64,000 bases of DNA, from positions 1,485,097 through 1,549,096 of the forward strand of contig NZ_LS999839.1 in assembly GCF_900564155.1 (NCBI RefSeq). Direction: 5' to 3'. The notes below the pieces were generated by a model. That model did no database searches. It was given only the letters and a program-made list of their open reading frames with translations, and was not told the DNA's origin. Positions 52,962 through 61,443 of the stretch are shown here, in pieces. The DNA comes from Pedobacter schmidteae (lineage in GTDB: Bacteria; Bacteroidota; Bacteroidia; Sphingobacteriales; Sphingobacteriaceae). The translations under genes and the position numbers were made by a program. Within the stretch, counting starts at the first letter, position 1. Every line of letters begins with the position of its first letter.

Positions 52962-54233
52962 TTGAAGGTTATACATCTGAATACATACGAAGGAAACGGC
53001 GGGGCGGGAAGAGCTTGTTTGAGATTAAGCGATGCGCTTAATGCAGCCGGTACATCGTCAAAAGTTATGGTGTATTTCCAGTTTAAAGAAAGTACAAAAG
53101 TAGGTTCCTTTAGTAAGGGGCCTTTTCAAAAAGCAAAAGCTGTTTTTAATATTCTGGCCGAACGTTATTTATCGAAAGCCGTAGCCAAAGCGGTAAAAAC
53201 CCCTTTTTCATTGCAATGGTTTGGCCGTTCGGTTATTCATCATCCCGAAGTGAAGTCGGCCGATATCATTCACTTGCATTGGGTAAACCATGGTTTTCTA
53301 TCACCAAAGTTTTTGGCTCAGCTGGATGAACTGGAAAAGCCCATTGTGTGGACTTTTCACGACAGCAATGCCTTTACCGGAGGTTGTCATGTACGTTATG
53401 AATGTGAAAATTATCATAAGGAATGTGGCTTTTGCCCCTTGTTGCGCTTTAGTGGTAAGAACGACTTTTCTCATCAAAACTGGAAACGCAAGAAAAAGGC
53501 GTATTCGGAGTTGAACTGTCATATTGTTGCACCCAGTAACTGGATGGCAAATTCGGTTAAGCTGAGTAGTTTAATGGGCTTCAGAGGAGTTACCGTGATT
53601 CCGAATACAATAGAGACGAACGTATTTAAGCCATATGTGAAAGCGGAGGCAAAGAAGATATTAAAAATCAATCCCGATAAGTTTGTGATGATGAGCGGTT
53701 TTATGCCCTCTAAAAATGACAAACATAAGGGAACGTCTTATTTGATGGATGCCTTAAATGATTTGGCGGGCCGACCGGGAATCATAAAAGAAAATATAGA
53801 GCTTGTTATATTTGGGAATAAAGATAAGGTGGAGATGCCCGAATTTCCATTTAAGACAACATTTTTAGGGTCGATCAATAATGACGAGCATCTGGCGAAG
53901 TGTTATTCTGCTGCGGATGTATTTATAGCACCCTCCCTGGAAGATAATTTGCCCAATACGGTAATGGAGAGTTTGGCTTGTGCCACACCGGTGGTGGCTT
54001 TTAAAACAGGAGGTATTCCGGATATGGTAAAACACCTGGAAAATGGATACCTGGCCGAGTATAAGTCGGCCGAAGATCTGGCTACTGGTATTGAGTGGCT
54101 TTACCATGATGAAAATGCGCCTGATATACAGAAAGAAGCGCGCAGAACAATATTAATTCAATTCTCTGAAGCAGTTATTGCAGAAAAACACTTATTATTG
54201 TATCAATCTCTTATAGATCTCCAACCCAAATAA
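52962..54233 (+). CDS. Glycosyltransferase, GT4 family
   Basis: A 423-residue GT-B enzyme. The start is the TTG at 52962, placed 5-6 bases after a perfect AAGGAGG. The N-terminal domain starts MKVIHLNTYEGNGGAGRAC, and the C-terminal donor-binding domain has FIAPSLEDNLPNTVMES and TPVVAFKTGGIPDMV, with the E-x7-E-type pattern. Cysteine clusters (GGCHVRYECENYHKECGFC, near residues 145-163) form an insert seen in some family members and might bind metal. Confidence 0.92.
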   Translation: MKVIHLNTYEGNGGAGRACLRLSDALNAAGTSSKVMVYFQFKESTKVGSFSKGPFQKAKAVFNILAERYLSKAVAKAVKTPFSLQWFGRSVIHHPEVKSADIIHLHWVNHGFLSPKFLAQLDELEKPIVWTFHDSNAFTGGCHVRYECENYHKECGFCPLLRFSGKNDFSHQNWKRKKKAYSELNCHIVAPSNWMANSVKLSSLMGFRGVTVIPNTIETNVFKPYVKAEAKKILKINPDKFVMMSGFMPSKNDKHKGTSYLMDALNDLAGRPGIIKENIELVIFGNKDKVEMPEFPFKTTFLGSINNDEHLAKCYSAADVFIAPSLEDNLPNTVMESLACATPVVAFKTGGIPDMVKHLENGYLAEYKSAEDLATGIEWLYHDENAPDIQKEARRTILIQFSEAVIAEKHLLLYQSLIDLQPK

Positions 54234-54245
54234 TTTTATAGCCGC

Positions 54246-54995
54246 ATGCAGCCAAAGTTAAGTGTCATCACTATCGTTTATAATAATGTAAAAGATATTG
54301 AGCGTACTATGCTTTCGGTAATAAACCAGACTTACCGGAACATCGAGTACATTGTGATTGACGGAGCGTCGACAGATGGTACAAAAGATATCATTTACAA
54401 TTACCGGTCGAAACTGGCGCAATTTATTTCCGAGCCTGATAAGGGGATTTATGATGCCATGAATAAGGGCCTTTTGCTGGCTACAGGCGATTATGTTTTA
54501 TTTATGAACTCGGGGGACGAGATTTATGCGCCTGAAACAGTAACCGAGGTTTTTGAATCGGCAGCAGCAGCTGACATTTACTATGGTGAAACGGAAATGT
54601 TTGATGAACGTTGGCAAAGCCTGGGACAAAGACGCCACTGTACGCCTGAAAACTTTAACTGGAAAAGTTTCAGACATGGCATGAACATCAGCCATCAGGC
54701 CATTTATGTAAAAAGGAGCATTGCAGAACCTTTTGATCTTCAATATAAGTATAGTGCTGATATTGACTGGATCATCCGTGCAGCTAAAAATGCATCAAGT
54801 ATTGTAAATACGCATGCATATGTGGCCAAATATCTGGTAGGTGGAGTTTCGAAGAAAAAACACCTGGCCAGTTTAAAGGAACGTTTTCAAATCTTTACCA
54901 AATATTATGGACTGATTCCGAACCTGGTGAATCATGTTTTTATTGCTTTTAACCTTGCTCAGTATTACATCCGGCACCGCAAAACGAATGATTAA
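54246..54995 (+). CDS. Glycosyltransferase, GT2 family (short)
   Basis: A 249-residue cytosolic GT-A enzyme. Motifs are LSVITIVYNN (4-13), IVIDGASTDGTKD (about 36-48, donor site) and MNSGDEIY (metal site). DIDWIIRAAK near residue 175 belongs to the acceptor site. This is the length of a single-domain GT2. It lies 12 bases after the GT4 gene and is part of the same unit. Confidence 0.9.
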   Translation: MQPKLSVITIVYNNVKDIERTMLSVINQTYRNIEYIVIDGASTDGTKDIIYNYRSKLAQFISEPDKGIYDAMNKGLLLATGDYVLFMNSGDEIYAPETVTEVFESAAAADIYYGETEMFDERWQSLGQRRHCTPENFNWKSFRHGMNISHQAIYVKRSIAEPFDLQYKYSADIDWIIRAAKNASSIVNTHAYVAKYLVGGVSKKKHLASLKERFQIFTKYYGLIPNLVNHVFIAFNLAQYYIRHRKTND

Positions 54996-55032
54996 TTGTA
55001 TGTGTTTTTTACCGGTTTCATCTTGTTAAGCA

Positions 55033-56124
55033 TTGCTTGTGACTCAAAGGAAAAATATTGATTCATTACAATTGTTACGGGCTATTGCCGTAAGTCTGGT
55101 TGTATTGCTCCATGCAGGATCTAACGGGGTAACCAAATTTTCTACAGCTAATCCGATTGGCTCATTTTATCACCTGGAGACCTGGGGAGCCATTGGGGTT
55201 GATCTTTTTTTTGCCATCAGCGGTTTTATCATGACGATAGTATTGCCTGCATATACGAAACCAGGTGGCTGGAAAACCTTTTTTGTCAAAAGAGCGATAA
55301 GGATTTTGCCATTGTACTATTTGTTGTCAGGTTTGTTGGTTTTTACATCGGTGTTTGTACGTCATGAAGCATTGGATATTCAAAGCGTAGTTAAAACATT
55401 GATTTTCTTTCCAATATTTGATAAGGGAAGTATTGTATCGCCATTGATGGGGGTGGGTTGGTCTTTGTCGTATGAAATCTACTTTTATACTTTAATTGGT
55501 GTGTTGCTTATTTTTAAGCAGGATATTTATAGTAGGATGCTGTTGCTTATTGTAGCACTAAGTACTGCGGGGTTGTTGCTGCCGTTGGAGAGTCCACTGC
55601 TAAAATTTTTAATGAGCCCTGTATTGCTGGAATTTGCCTTTGGCATACTGGCTGGTCTGGCTTATCAAAAGTTTAATACGTTAACCCTTTTGCCTGAGCG
55701 GCAAAGGGCTATTGCTCTGACTTTGATGTTGGCTGGATTGGCTTTGATGTGCGTTACCATTTTTGTGTCACCAGGATTTAATTTACATTCCATCACCTTG
55801 GTGCAAAATGAAAATGATAAGGCTTTCTATCGCGCTTTGTTATGGGGTTTGCCTTCGGCCATGTTTATGCTGGGCACTATTTTAACCATGCAATCCTTTA
55901 AGAAAAGCACACCGGCGATATTGGTTTTAGCCGGAGATGCTTCCTATTCTTGTTACCTGATCCATACCAAACTGTATCTGATGATTGCTTATGTTTTTAA
56001 ATATTTGTCGTTGGGTCCGGTGTTTTACCTGATAGTGATTATACCGCTTTGCTTGCTGATCAGTATTGTATTTTACAGACTGATTGAAAAACCATTGATC
56101 AGATTGGTCGAAAAACTGGTGTAA
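55033..56124 (+). CDS. Acyltransferase-3-type membrane protein
   Basis: A 363-residue protein with about ten membrane helices of the acyltransferase-3 (OafA-like) family, which transfers acetyl or similar groups onto sugars from the cytosol. The family's N-terminal signature is IDSLQLLRAIAVSLVVLLH, followed by GAIGVDLFFAISGFIM with the conserved histidine/arginine region (KRAIRILPLYYL). The start may be the TTG at 55033 or the GTG two codons later. It probably O-acetylates the polysaccharide made by the preceding glycosyltransferases. Confidence 0.88.
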   Translation: MLVTQRKNIDSLQLLRAIAVSLVVLLHAGSNGVTKFSTANPIGSFYHLETWGAIGVDLFFAISGFIMTIVLPAYTKPGGWKTFFVKRAIRILPLYYLLSGLLVFTSVFVRHEALDIQSVVKTLIFFPIFDKGSIVSPLMGVGWSLSYEIYFYTLIGVLLIFKQDIYSRMLLLIVALSTAGLLLPLESPLLKFLMSPVLLEFAFGILAGLAYQKFNTLTLLPERQRAIALTLMLAGLALMCVTIFVSPGFNLHSITLVQNENDKAFYRALLWGLPSAMFMLGTILTMQSFKKSTPAILVLAGDASYSCYLIHTKLYLMIAYVFKYLSLGPVFYLIVIIPLCLLISIVFYRLIEKPLIRLVEKLV

Positions 56125-56162
56125 ATTCAGAAAGAAGACTGCTTTCGATGCAGCCTCAGTGC

Positions 56163-56852
56163 TTAAAAATGAATCAATAGTTCTTCCAGACTGTTGATTT
56201 GCCACTCCACATCGCTCGGTTTTTCTTTTTTCAGTGGGTTAAAATAAATGGCCTTTATGCCATAATCCTGAGCGCCACGGATATCAGCCTCCAGGCTATC
56301 ACCAATCATGATGCTCTCTTGTTTTTCGGCGGCGGCTTTGTTTAGTGCATATTCAAAAATGGCTTTATGCGGTTTGTTTACCCCTACATCTTCTGAAATG
56401 ATCACGTTGCGGAAATAAGGATTTAAGCCTGAAACACTCATTTTGGTCAATGTGGTTTCTTTAAAACCATTGGAGATAATGTGGAGGCTATACTTTTGGT
56501 AAAGATAACCAAGTACTTTTTCGGAACCCAGGAAGAGATGGGTTTTGGTTGGACTAATGCGTACATAATCTTCTTCAAACTGAGCCGGTATTTTATCGGG
56601 TTTTACGCCCAGCTGCCTGAATGTTTTATGGAATCTTTCGGATCTTAATTGTTCTTTGGTGATTTTACCGATATGGTATTGTGCCCAAAGGTTGTGGTTA
56701 TTTTCTGTATAGGTAGCAATAAAATCATCGCAGGAACTGAGGCCCAGTTTTTCCAGTTCATACAATTGATAAAGTTCTTTAAGTGTTTCTTCGGCATTCC
56801 GGTCAAAGTCCCAGATGGTATGGTCCAGATCGAAAAATATATGTTTGATCAT
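56163..56852 (-). CDS. YjjG-type HAD nucleotidase
   Basis: A 229-residue haloacid-dehalogenase enzyme related to YjjG, which dephosphorylates non-canonical pyrimidine nucleotides. The HAD motifs are FFDLDHTIWDFDRN (motif I, nucleophile D8), ISNGFKET (motif II), and IMIGDSLEADIRGAQDYG (motif IV). It lies 39 bases before the upp gene on the same strand, which agrees with a role in pyrimidine salvage or clean-up. Confidence 0.88.
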   Translation of the reverse strand: MIKHIFFDLDHTIWDFDRNAEETLKELYQLYELEKLGLSSCDDFIATYTENNHNLWAQYHIGKITKEQLRSERFHKTFRQLGVKPDKIPAQFEEDYVRISPTKTHLFLGSEKVLGYLYQKYSLHIISNGFKETTLTKMSVSGLNPYFRNVIISEDVGVNKPHKAIFEYALNKAAAEKQESIMIGDSLEADIRGAQDYGIKAIYFNPLKKEKPSDVEWQINSLEELLIHF

Positions 56853-56891
56853 TTGTTTCTGTTTTAAAAAGGAGGGAGCGGGCTGCAGGGC

Positions 56892-57536
56892 TTAAACCTT
56901 GGCTCCGTAGGCGAGATCACCTGCATCACCTAATCCGGGTACAATGTACGATTTACTCGTCATTTCTTCATCAATTGCGCCCAGCCATAATTTTGCTTTG
57001 GGCAAATTTGCCCTGACATGTCTTACGCCTTCAGTACTGGCAATAGCCGATACGATGTGTAGTTCTTTGATTTTATATCTGCCCATCAGCTCTTTGCAGC
57101 AAAGTTCCATACTTCTGCCTGTGGCCAGCATAGGATCGGCCATGATGACAATTCTGTCGGTCAGATCGGGCGAGGAAATGTATTCTATTGCAATTTCGAA
57201 GTTGCCACTTTTATGGACCTTTCTGTAGGAGGCCACAAAGGCACATTCGGCACGGTCGAAGATGTTAAGCAACCCTTTATGCAAGGGAATGCCGGCGCGG
57301 GTAATAGTGGCCAGGACAGGTTGTTCGGCAAGCTGAACCGTTTGGGCTACACCCAAAGGGGTTTGAGTTTCTGTTTGTTTATACTCGAGTGTTTTGCTGA
57401 TCTCGAAGGCAAAAAACTCTCCAATCCGTTCCATATTGGTTCGGAAACGCATGGCATCCTTCTGAATATGTTCATCCCTGATCTCAGCGATAAAAACATT
57501 TGCAATAGAATTGGTTTTACTGAGGTCGAATATCAT
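56892..57536 (-). CDS. upp: Uracil phosphoribosyltransferase
   Basis: A 214-residue enzyme that joins uracil and PRPP to form UMP. The start is placed at 57536 (MIFDLSKTNSIAN); a longer frame to 57596 would add a hydrophobic 20-residue leader with no counterpart in the family. Key motifs are TITRAGIPLHKGL and IMADPMLATGRSM (PRPP loop). The C-terminal YIVPGLGDAGDLAYG supplies the uracil site. It overlaps the end of the DUF7033-type gene by 20 bases. Confidence 0.94.
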   Translation of the reverse strand: MIFDLSKTNSIANVFIAEIRDEHIQKDAMRFRTNMERIGEFFAFEISKTLEYKQTETQTPLGVAQTVQLAEQPVLATITRAGIPLHKGLLNIFDRAECAFVASYRKVHKSGNFEIAIEYISSPDLTDRIVIMADPMLATGRSMELCCKELMGRYKIKELHIVSAIASTEGVRHVRANLPKAKLWLGAIDEEMTSKSYIVPGLGDAGDLAYGAKV

Positions 57537-58548
57537 TACATAAAGATAAAAAATAAAAATGACCATTAACCAGTTTAACACTGGCAATAAGTTCATTCAT
57601 TTGTAACAACATCGATTCAGACGTTTTGTTGCCAAGGAGTGCAAGGTCTGTTGCAGCTACAGGATGCAACCGTAGTTGTGTGTCTTTATCCAATTGCAGG
57701 TCATACCAGAAAAAAGGCGTACAGGTTCCGGCCCTGAAGCCCGGATAGTCCAGATAGTGTATGCTGTAGTCATTTTTGGCCTTGTGTGCGGTTAGTTTGA
57801 CATAGCTTTTGGGCATTTTCATGGCGGCATTAAAATGATGCTCATTTTGATGATCGGGGATAAATAGCCCCCGGCTGCTGATTCCCCCAAAGTGCCGCAT
57901 GTCGGCAAGGACTGCTTGAATACCGGCAATTTTTTCGCCCTGGCCGTTTAATTTTGATTTAATGAGGGCTTTAATTTTGCTAATGGTTCGGGAAATGAAA
58001 GAGACTGTTTTTGTTGTGGCATTTGAGACATATACATGTTGAAAAGTAAAGCCTTTGGCACCAAAAGACAAAGAGGGGAAGTGTTTTAAGAGTATATTTT
58101 TGAGAATCAATGCCCAGTCGTCAATAATCGGAAGCTTTAATACCCCAAGTTGATGTTGCAAACTGTTTTGGCCAGGATAGAGCTGATCATTGGCGTTGTG
58201 TATAGGGGGGTATTCTTCATAGCGTGTTAAAAAATAAAAGGAGGCCGCAAACACATCAAAGGGAAGGGTGCTGTTGGTAACGGGAAAAGGTACTTTAACG
58301 TTACCAAAGATTGTAGTAGCGGTGCTTTGTGGAGTTATCTTATGTTCAAAAAGCAGATTGGTACTTTTAAAAAATAATTCGGCACCTAAAGGCTGGGCTG
58401 CATAGCTAAACTTGGGTAGCGGAGAGGCATTAAAGTCCCCTTGATTACTGGTAAAACTAAGTTCGGTTTTAAGAATATCCTTGAAAATAAAGCCGAATAT
58501 ATACTTTACACGGGGGCTAAGCTGTGGAACATATACCAAAAGTGTCAT
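57517..58548 (-). CDS. DUF7033-type protein, possible degenerate polysaccharide deacetylase
   Basis: A 343-residue protein with an N-terminal domain like DUF7033 (residues 1-130: LVYVPQLSPRVKYIFGFIFKD, then the LPFDVFAASFYFLTRYEEY segment) and a C-terminal part with GFRAGTCTPFFWYDL, similar to motifs of polysaccharide deacetylases. The usual deacetylase metal ligands are not all clear, so activity is uncertain. The gene starts at 58548 and its end overlaps upp. No signal peptide is seen. In this phylum it is usually found singly. Confidence 0.75.
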   Translation of the reverse strand: MTLLVYVPQLSPRVKYIFGFIFKDILKTELSFTSNQGDFNASPLPKFSYAAQPLGAELFFKSTNLLFEHKITPQSTATTIFGNVKVPFPVTNSTLPFDVFAASFYFLTRYEEYPPIHNANDQLYPGQNSLQHQLGVLKLPIIDDWALILKNILLKHFPSLSFGAKGFTFQHVYVSNATTKTVSFISRTISKIKALIKSKLNGQGEKIAGIQAVLADMRHFGGISSRGLFIPDHQNEHHFNAAMKMPKSYVKLTAHKAKNDYSIHYLDYPGFRAGTCTPFFWYDLQLDKDTQLRLHPVAATDLALLGNKTSESMLLQMNELIASVKLVNGHFYFLSLCNDIRPQ

Positions 58549-58626
58549 CCGTTTATGTTTTGTAGTTTGTATATAAATTTACCATATAAATACTGAAATC
58601 ACAGCGCTTTAAAAATATTCCTGCGT

Positions 58627-58657
58627 TTGGGGGAGTTTTTATTTATACCTATATTTG
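58627..58657 (+). promoter_or_regulatory. Probable uvrB promoter
   Basis: TTG (58627-58629), 20 bases, then TATATTTG (58650-58657), one base longer in spacing than the consensus. The leader would be about 75 bases. Confidence 0.6.
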
Positions 58658-58740
58658 ATAGTTACAAATTGTACATTTTCAAAGCCTTGTTGCTGAAGGT
58701 GTAAGTCGCATCTTACCTTACTATTAACACAGATTTAAGG

Positions 58741-60783
58741 ATGAAATTTAATATCGTTTCGGATTATAGCCCTACAGGTGATCAGCCCAATGCCATAAAA
58801 CAATTGGTAGAAGGTGTAAATAACGAAGAACATTATCAGACCCTGTTGGGGGTAACCGGATCGGGAAAAACCTTTACGATTGCCAACGTCATTCAGGAAA
58901 CGCAAAAGCCAACGTTGATCCTGAGTCACAACAAAACACTTGCTGCCCAGTTGTATGGAGAGTTTAAACAGTTTTTCCCCGAAAATGCGGTCAACTATTT
59001 TGTTTCTTATTATGATTATTACCAGCCTGAGGCCTTTATTGCCAGCAGTAACACTTATATAGAGAAAGATTTAAGTATCAACGAGGAAATTGAAAAGCTG
59101 AGGTTGCGGACTACTTCAGCATTGATGTCGGGCCGTCGGGATGTAATAGTGGTTTCGTCCATTTCCTGTATCTATGGTATGGGAAATCCCGAAGATTTTT
59201 CGAGATCGGTATTCCGCTTTTCGGTTGGAACCAGAATTTCGAGAAATTCCTTTTTACATAACCTGGTTGAGATTTTATATGCACGTACCACGAATGATTT
59301 TAAGCGGGGAACATTTAGGGTAAAAGGAGATACAGTGGATATTTTCCCAGCCTACCTGGATACGGCTTACCGCATTTCTTTTTTTGGGGATGATATTGAG
59401 GAGCTGAGTGTGATAGATCCGGTGACTGGCAAGACTCTGGATAAGCTGGAAGATATGGCCATTTACCCGGCCAACTTGTTTGTAACACCTAAAGACAGGT
59501 TCAACTCGTCTATATGGGGTATACAGGAAGAACTGGAGGTTCGTAAAAATCAGTTGATTGGGGACAGGCATTTGCTGGAGGCCAAAAGGTTAGAAGAACG
59601 GGTCAACTTTGATATTGAGATGATGAAGGAACTGGGCTATTGCTCGGGTATTGAGAACTATTCGCGTTTTTTTGACGGACGTGCCCCGGGGATGCGTCCC
59701 TTCTGTCTGTTGGATTATTTTCCTGAAGATTATTTAATGGTGATTGACGAAAGCCATGTTACTGTACCACAGATCAGGGCGATGTATGGAGGCGATCGTT
59801 CGCGTAAATTGTCACTGGTGGAATATGGTTTCCGTTTGCCATCCGCACTGGATAACCGGCCTTTGAATTTTGATGAATTTGAGCGTCTGGCCCCGCAGAC
59901 CATATATGTAAGTGCAACACCTGCGGATTATGAATTGCAGAAATCGGAAGGTGTGGTAATCGAACAGGTGATCAGGCCTACAGGGTTGTTAGATCCATTG
60001 ATTGAGGTACGCCCGGCAATTAACCAGGTGGATGATCTGTTGGATGAAATTGATAAGACCATTAAACAGGGCGACCGGGTATTGGTGACTACGCTGACCA
60101 AAAGGATGGCGGAAGAACTGACAAAATATATGGACCGGTTGAATATCAGATGCCGTTACATTCACTCGGAGGTGAAAACATTGGAACGGGTAGAAATTTT
60201 ACGTGGTTTGCGTTTGGGTGAGTTTGATGTACTGATAGGAATTAACTTGCTGCGTGAAGGACTGGATTTACCGGAGGTTTCTCTGGTGGCTATTCTTGAT
60301 GCGGATAAGGAGGGCTTCCTTCGTTCAGATCGGGCGCTTATCCAGACCATTGGAAGGGCAGCCAGGAACGACAGGGGAAGGGTGGTGATGTATGCAGACA
60401 AGTTTACGGAATCGATGGAGCGTACCATAGAAGAAACCAACAGGCGTAGAGAAAAGCAGGTTGCCTATAATCTGGAGCATGGCATAGTGCCTAAAACAGT
60501 AGGTAAAAGCAGAGAGGCAATACTGGAACAGACTTCGGTGCTGGACTTCAGCTCGGGCGAAACCAAACGAGCCAAAGCTTATGTGGAAGTGGATGAAGTG
60601 AGTATGGCTGCTGATCCTATTGTTCAGTATATGACCAAGGCAGAAATGCAGAAATCTATTGATAAAACACGTAAGGAGATGGGTAAGGCGGCCAAGGATA
60701 TGGACTTTTTACTGGCAGCCAGATTGAGGGATGAAATGTTTGCGATGGAAAAAATGTTTGAAGAAAAATTTGCTAAGTCGTAA
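58741..60783 (+). CDS. uvrB: Excinuclease ABC subunit B
   Basis: A 680-residue DNA helicase-like damage-recognition subunit of nucleotide excision repair. Walker A is GVTGSGKTFT (about 39-48), followed by the beta-hairpin region YYDYYQPEAF. DESHVT is Walker B, and the helicase motifs GINLLREGLDLPEV and QTIGRAARND follow. A C-terminal UVR domain (about 630-670) contacts UvrC. Length and all motifs are complete. Confidence 0.97.
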   Translation: MKFNIVSDYSPTGDQPNAIKQLVEGVNNEEHYQTLLGVTGSGKTFTIANVIQETQKPTLILSHNKTLAAQLYGEFKQFFPENAVNYFVSYYDYYQPEAFIASSNTYIEKDLSINEEIEKLRLRTTSALMSGRRDVIVVSSISCIYGMGNPEDFSRSVFRFSVGTRISRNSFLHNLVEILYARTTNDFKRGTFRVKGDTVDIFPAYLDTAYRISFFGDDIEELSVIDPVTGKTLDKLEDMAIYPANLFVTPKDRFNSSIWGIQEELEVRKNQLIGDRHLLEAKRLEERVNFDIEMMKELGYCSGIENYSRFFDGRAPGMRPFCLLDYFPEDYLMVIDESHVTVPQIRAMYGGDRSRKLSLVEYGFRLPSALDNRPLNFDEFERLAPQTIYVSATPADYELQKSEGVVIEQVIRPTGLLDPLIEVRPAINQVDDLLDEIDKTIKQGDRVLVTTLTKRMAEELTKYMDRLNIRCRYIHSEVKTLERVEILRGLRLGEFDVLIGINLLREGLDLPEVSLVAILDADKEGFLRSDRALIQTIGRAARNDRGRVVMYADKFTESMERTIEETNRRREKQVAYNLEHGIVPKTVGKSREAILEQTSVLDFSSGETKRAKAYVEVDEVSMAADPIVQYMTKAEMQKSIDKTRKEMGKAAKDMDFLLAARLRDEMFAMEKMFEEKFAKS

Positions 60784-60789
60784 GTTTGT

Positions 60790-60993
60790 ATGATGGACGG
60801 AAAGAACAGAAAGGACATATATCCTGGATTGGAAGTGGATATCATTTTGAAGAAAGACCAGAGGAGTGGAAAATTGACCCGCGGAATTGTAGCGAATTTG
60901 CTGACTTCAGCCGCATTTCACTCCAGGGGTATAAAGGTTAGGTTGGAAGACGGACAAATAGGCAGGGTAGCCTATGTAGTGGATGACATTTGA
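60790..60993 (+). CDS. YwbE-family small protein
   Basis: A 67-residue protein of the YwbE (DUF2196) family. It matches the family core: GLEVDIILKKDQRSGKLTRG, then ANLLTSAAFHSRGIKVRLEDGQIGRV. The fold is a small barrel related to KOW/SH3. Function unknown. It starts 6 bases after uvrB and likely shares its transcript. Confidence 0.9.
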   Translation: MMDGKNRKDIYPGLEVDIILKKDQRSGKLTRGIVANLLTSAAFHSRGIKVRLEDGQIGRVAYVVDDI

Positions 60994-61087
60994 GGCAATG
61001 GTATTGTAATTGCTATGCAATAAACAGAACGGTGCTGTAATATTGAAATTTCAACTCCGTCTATAATAGAAATTAAAAAATTATAAA

Positions 61088-61336
61088 ATGGCACTTATAA
61101 AATTCATATTAATCACCCTACTGATCATATATATCATACGCATTATTCTTCGTTTAGTGTTTCCAATGGTTTTGAGAAGCATGTTCAGTAAGGTACAGCA
61201 ACAGGCCGAAAACCAGGCCAGACAACGGAATGAGAAACCGGAAGGATCTATTTCGATTGATTATATGCCACCAAAGCCTAAAACGGGGAAAACGGATCAG
61301 CTTGGAGATTTTGTAGATTATGAAGAGCTGAAATAG
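61088..61336 (+). CDS. DUF4834 small membrane protein
   Basis: An 82-residue protein with one N-terminal membrane helix (about 4-24), a basic/glutamine-rich linker and the C-terminal motif LGDFVDYEELK typical of DUF4834 proteins of Bacteroidota. Function unknown. Its place upstream of the large YfhO-type protein is common in this phylum. Confidence 0.82.
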   Translation: MALIKFILITLLIIYIIRIILRLVFPMVLRSMFSKVQQQAENQARQRNEKPEGSISIDYMPPKPKTGKTDQLGDFVDYEELK

Positions 61337-61407
61337 CTGTGTTTCATGGTTCTAAAGATTTTTTTTAAAAAAGTTGCCGGAGGCAGATAAAAATAAATCA
61401 TTTTATC

Positions 61408-61415
61408 TAAGTTTG
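61408..61415 (+). promoter_or_regulatory. -7 element upstream of the YfhO-type gene
   Basis: TAAGTTTG matches TAnnTTTG 28 bases before the ATG, without a TTG at the expected -33 position. Confidence 0.5.
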
Positions 61416-61443
61416 GGGTTAGTTTAATCTTAGACAAACCTTA

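Noticed and set aside
57537..57596. Upstream extension of upp
   Set aside because: It would add a hydrophobic leader inside the preceding gene that upp enzymes do not have.
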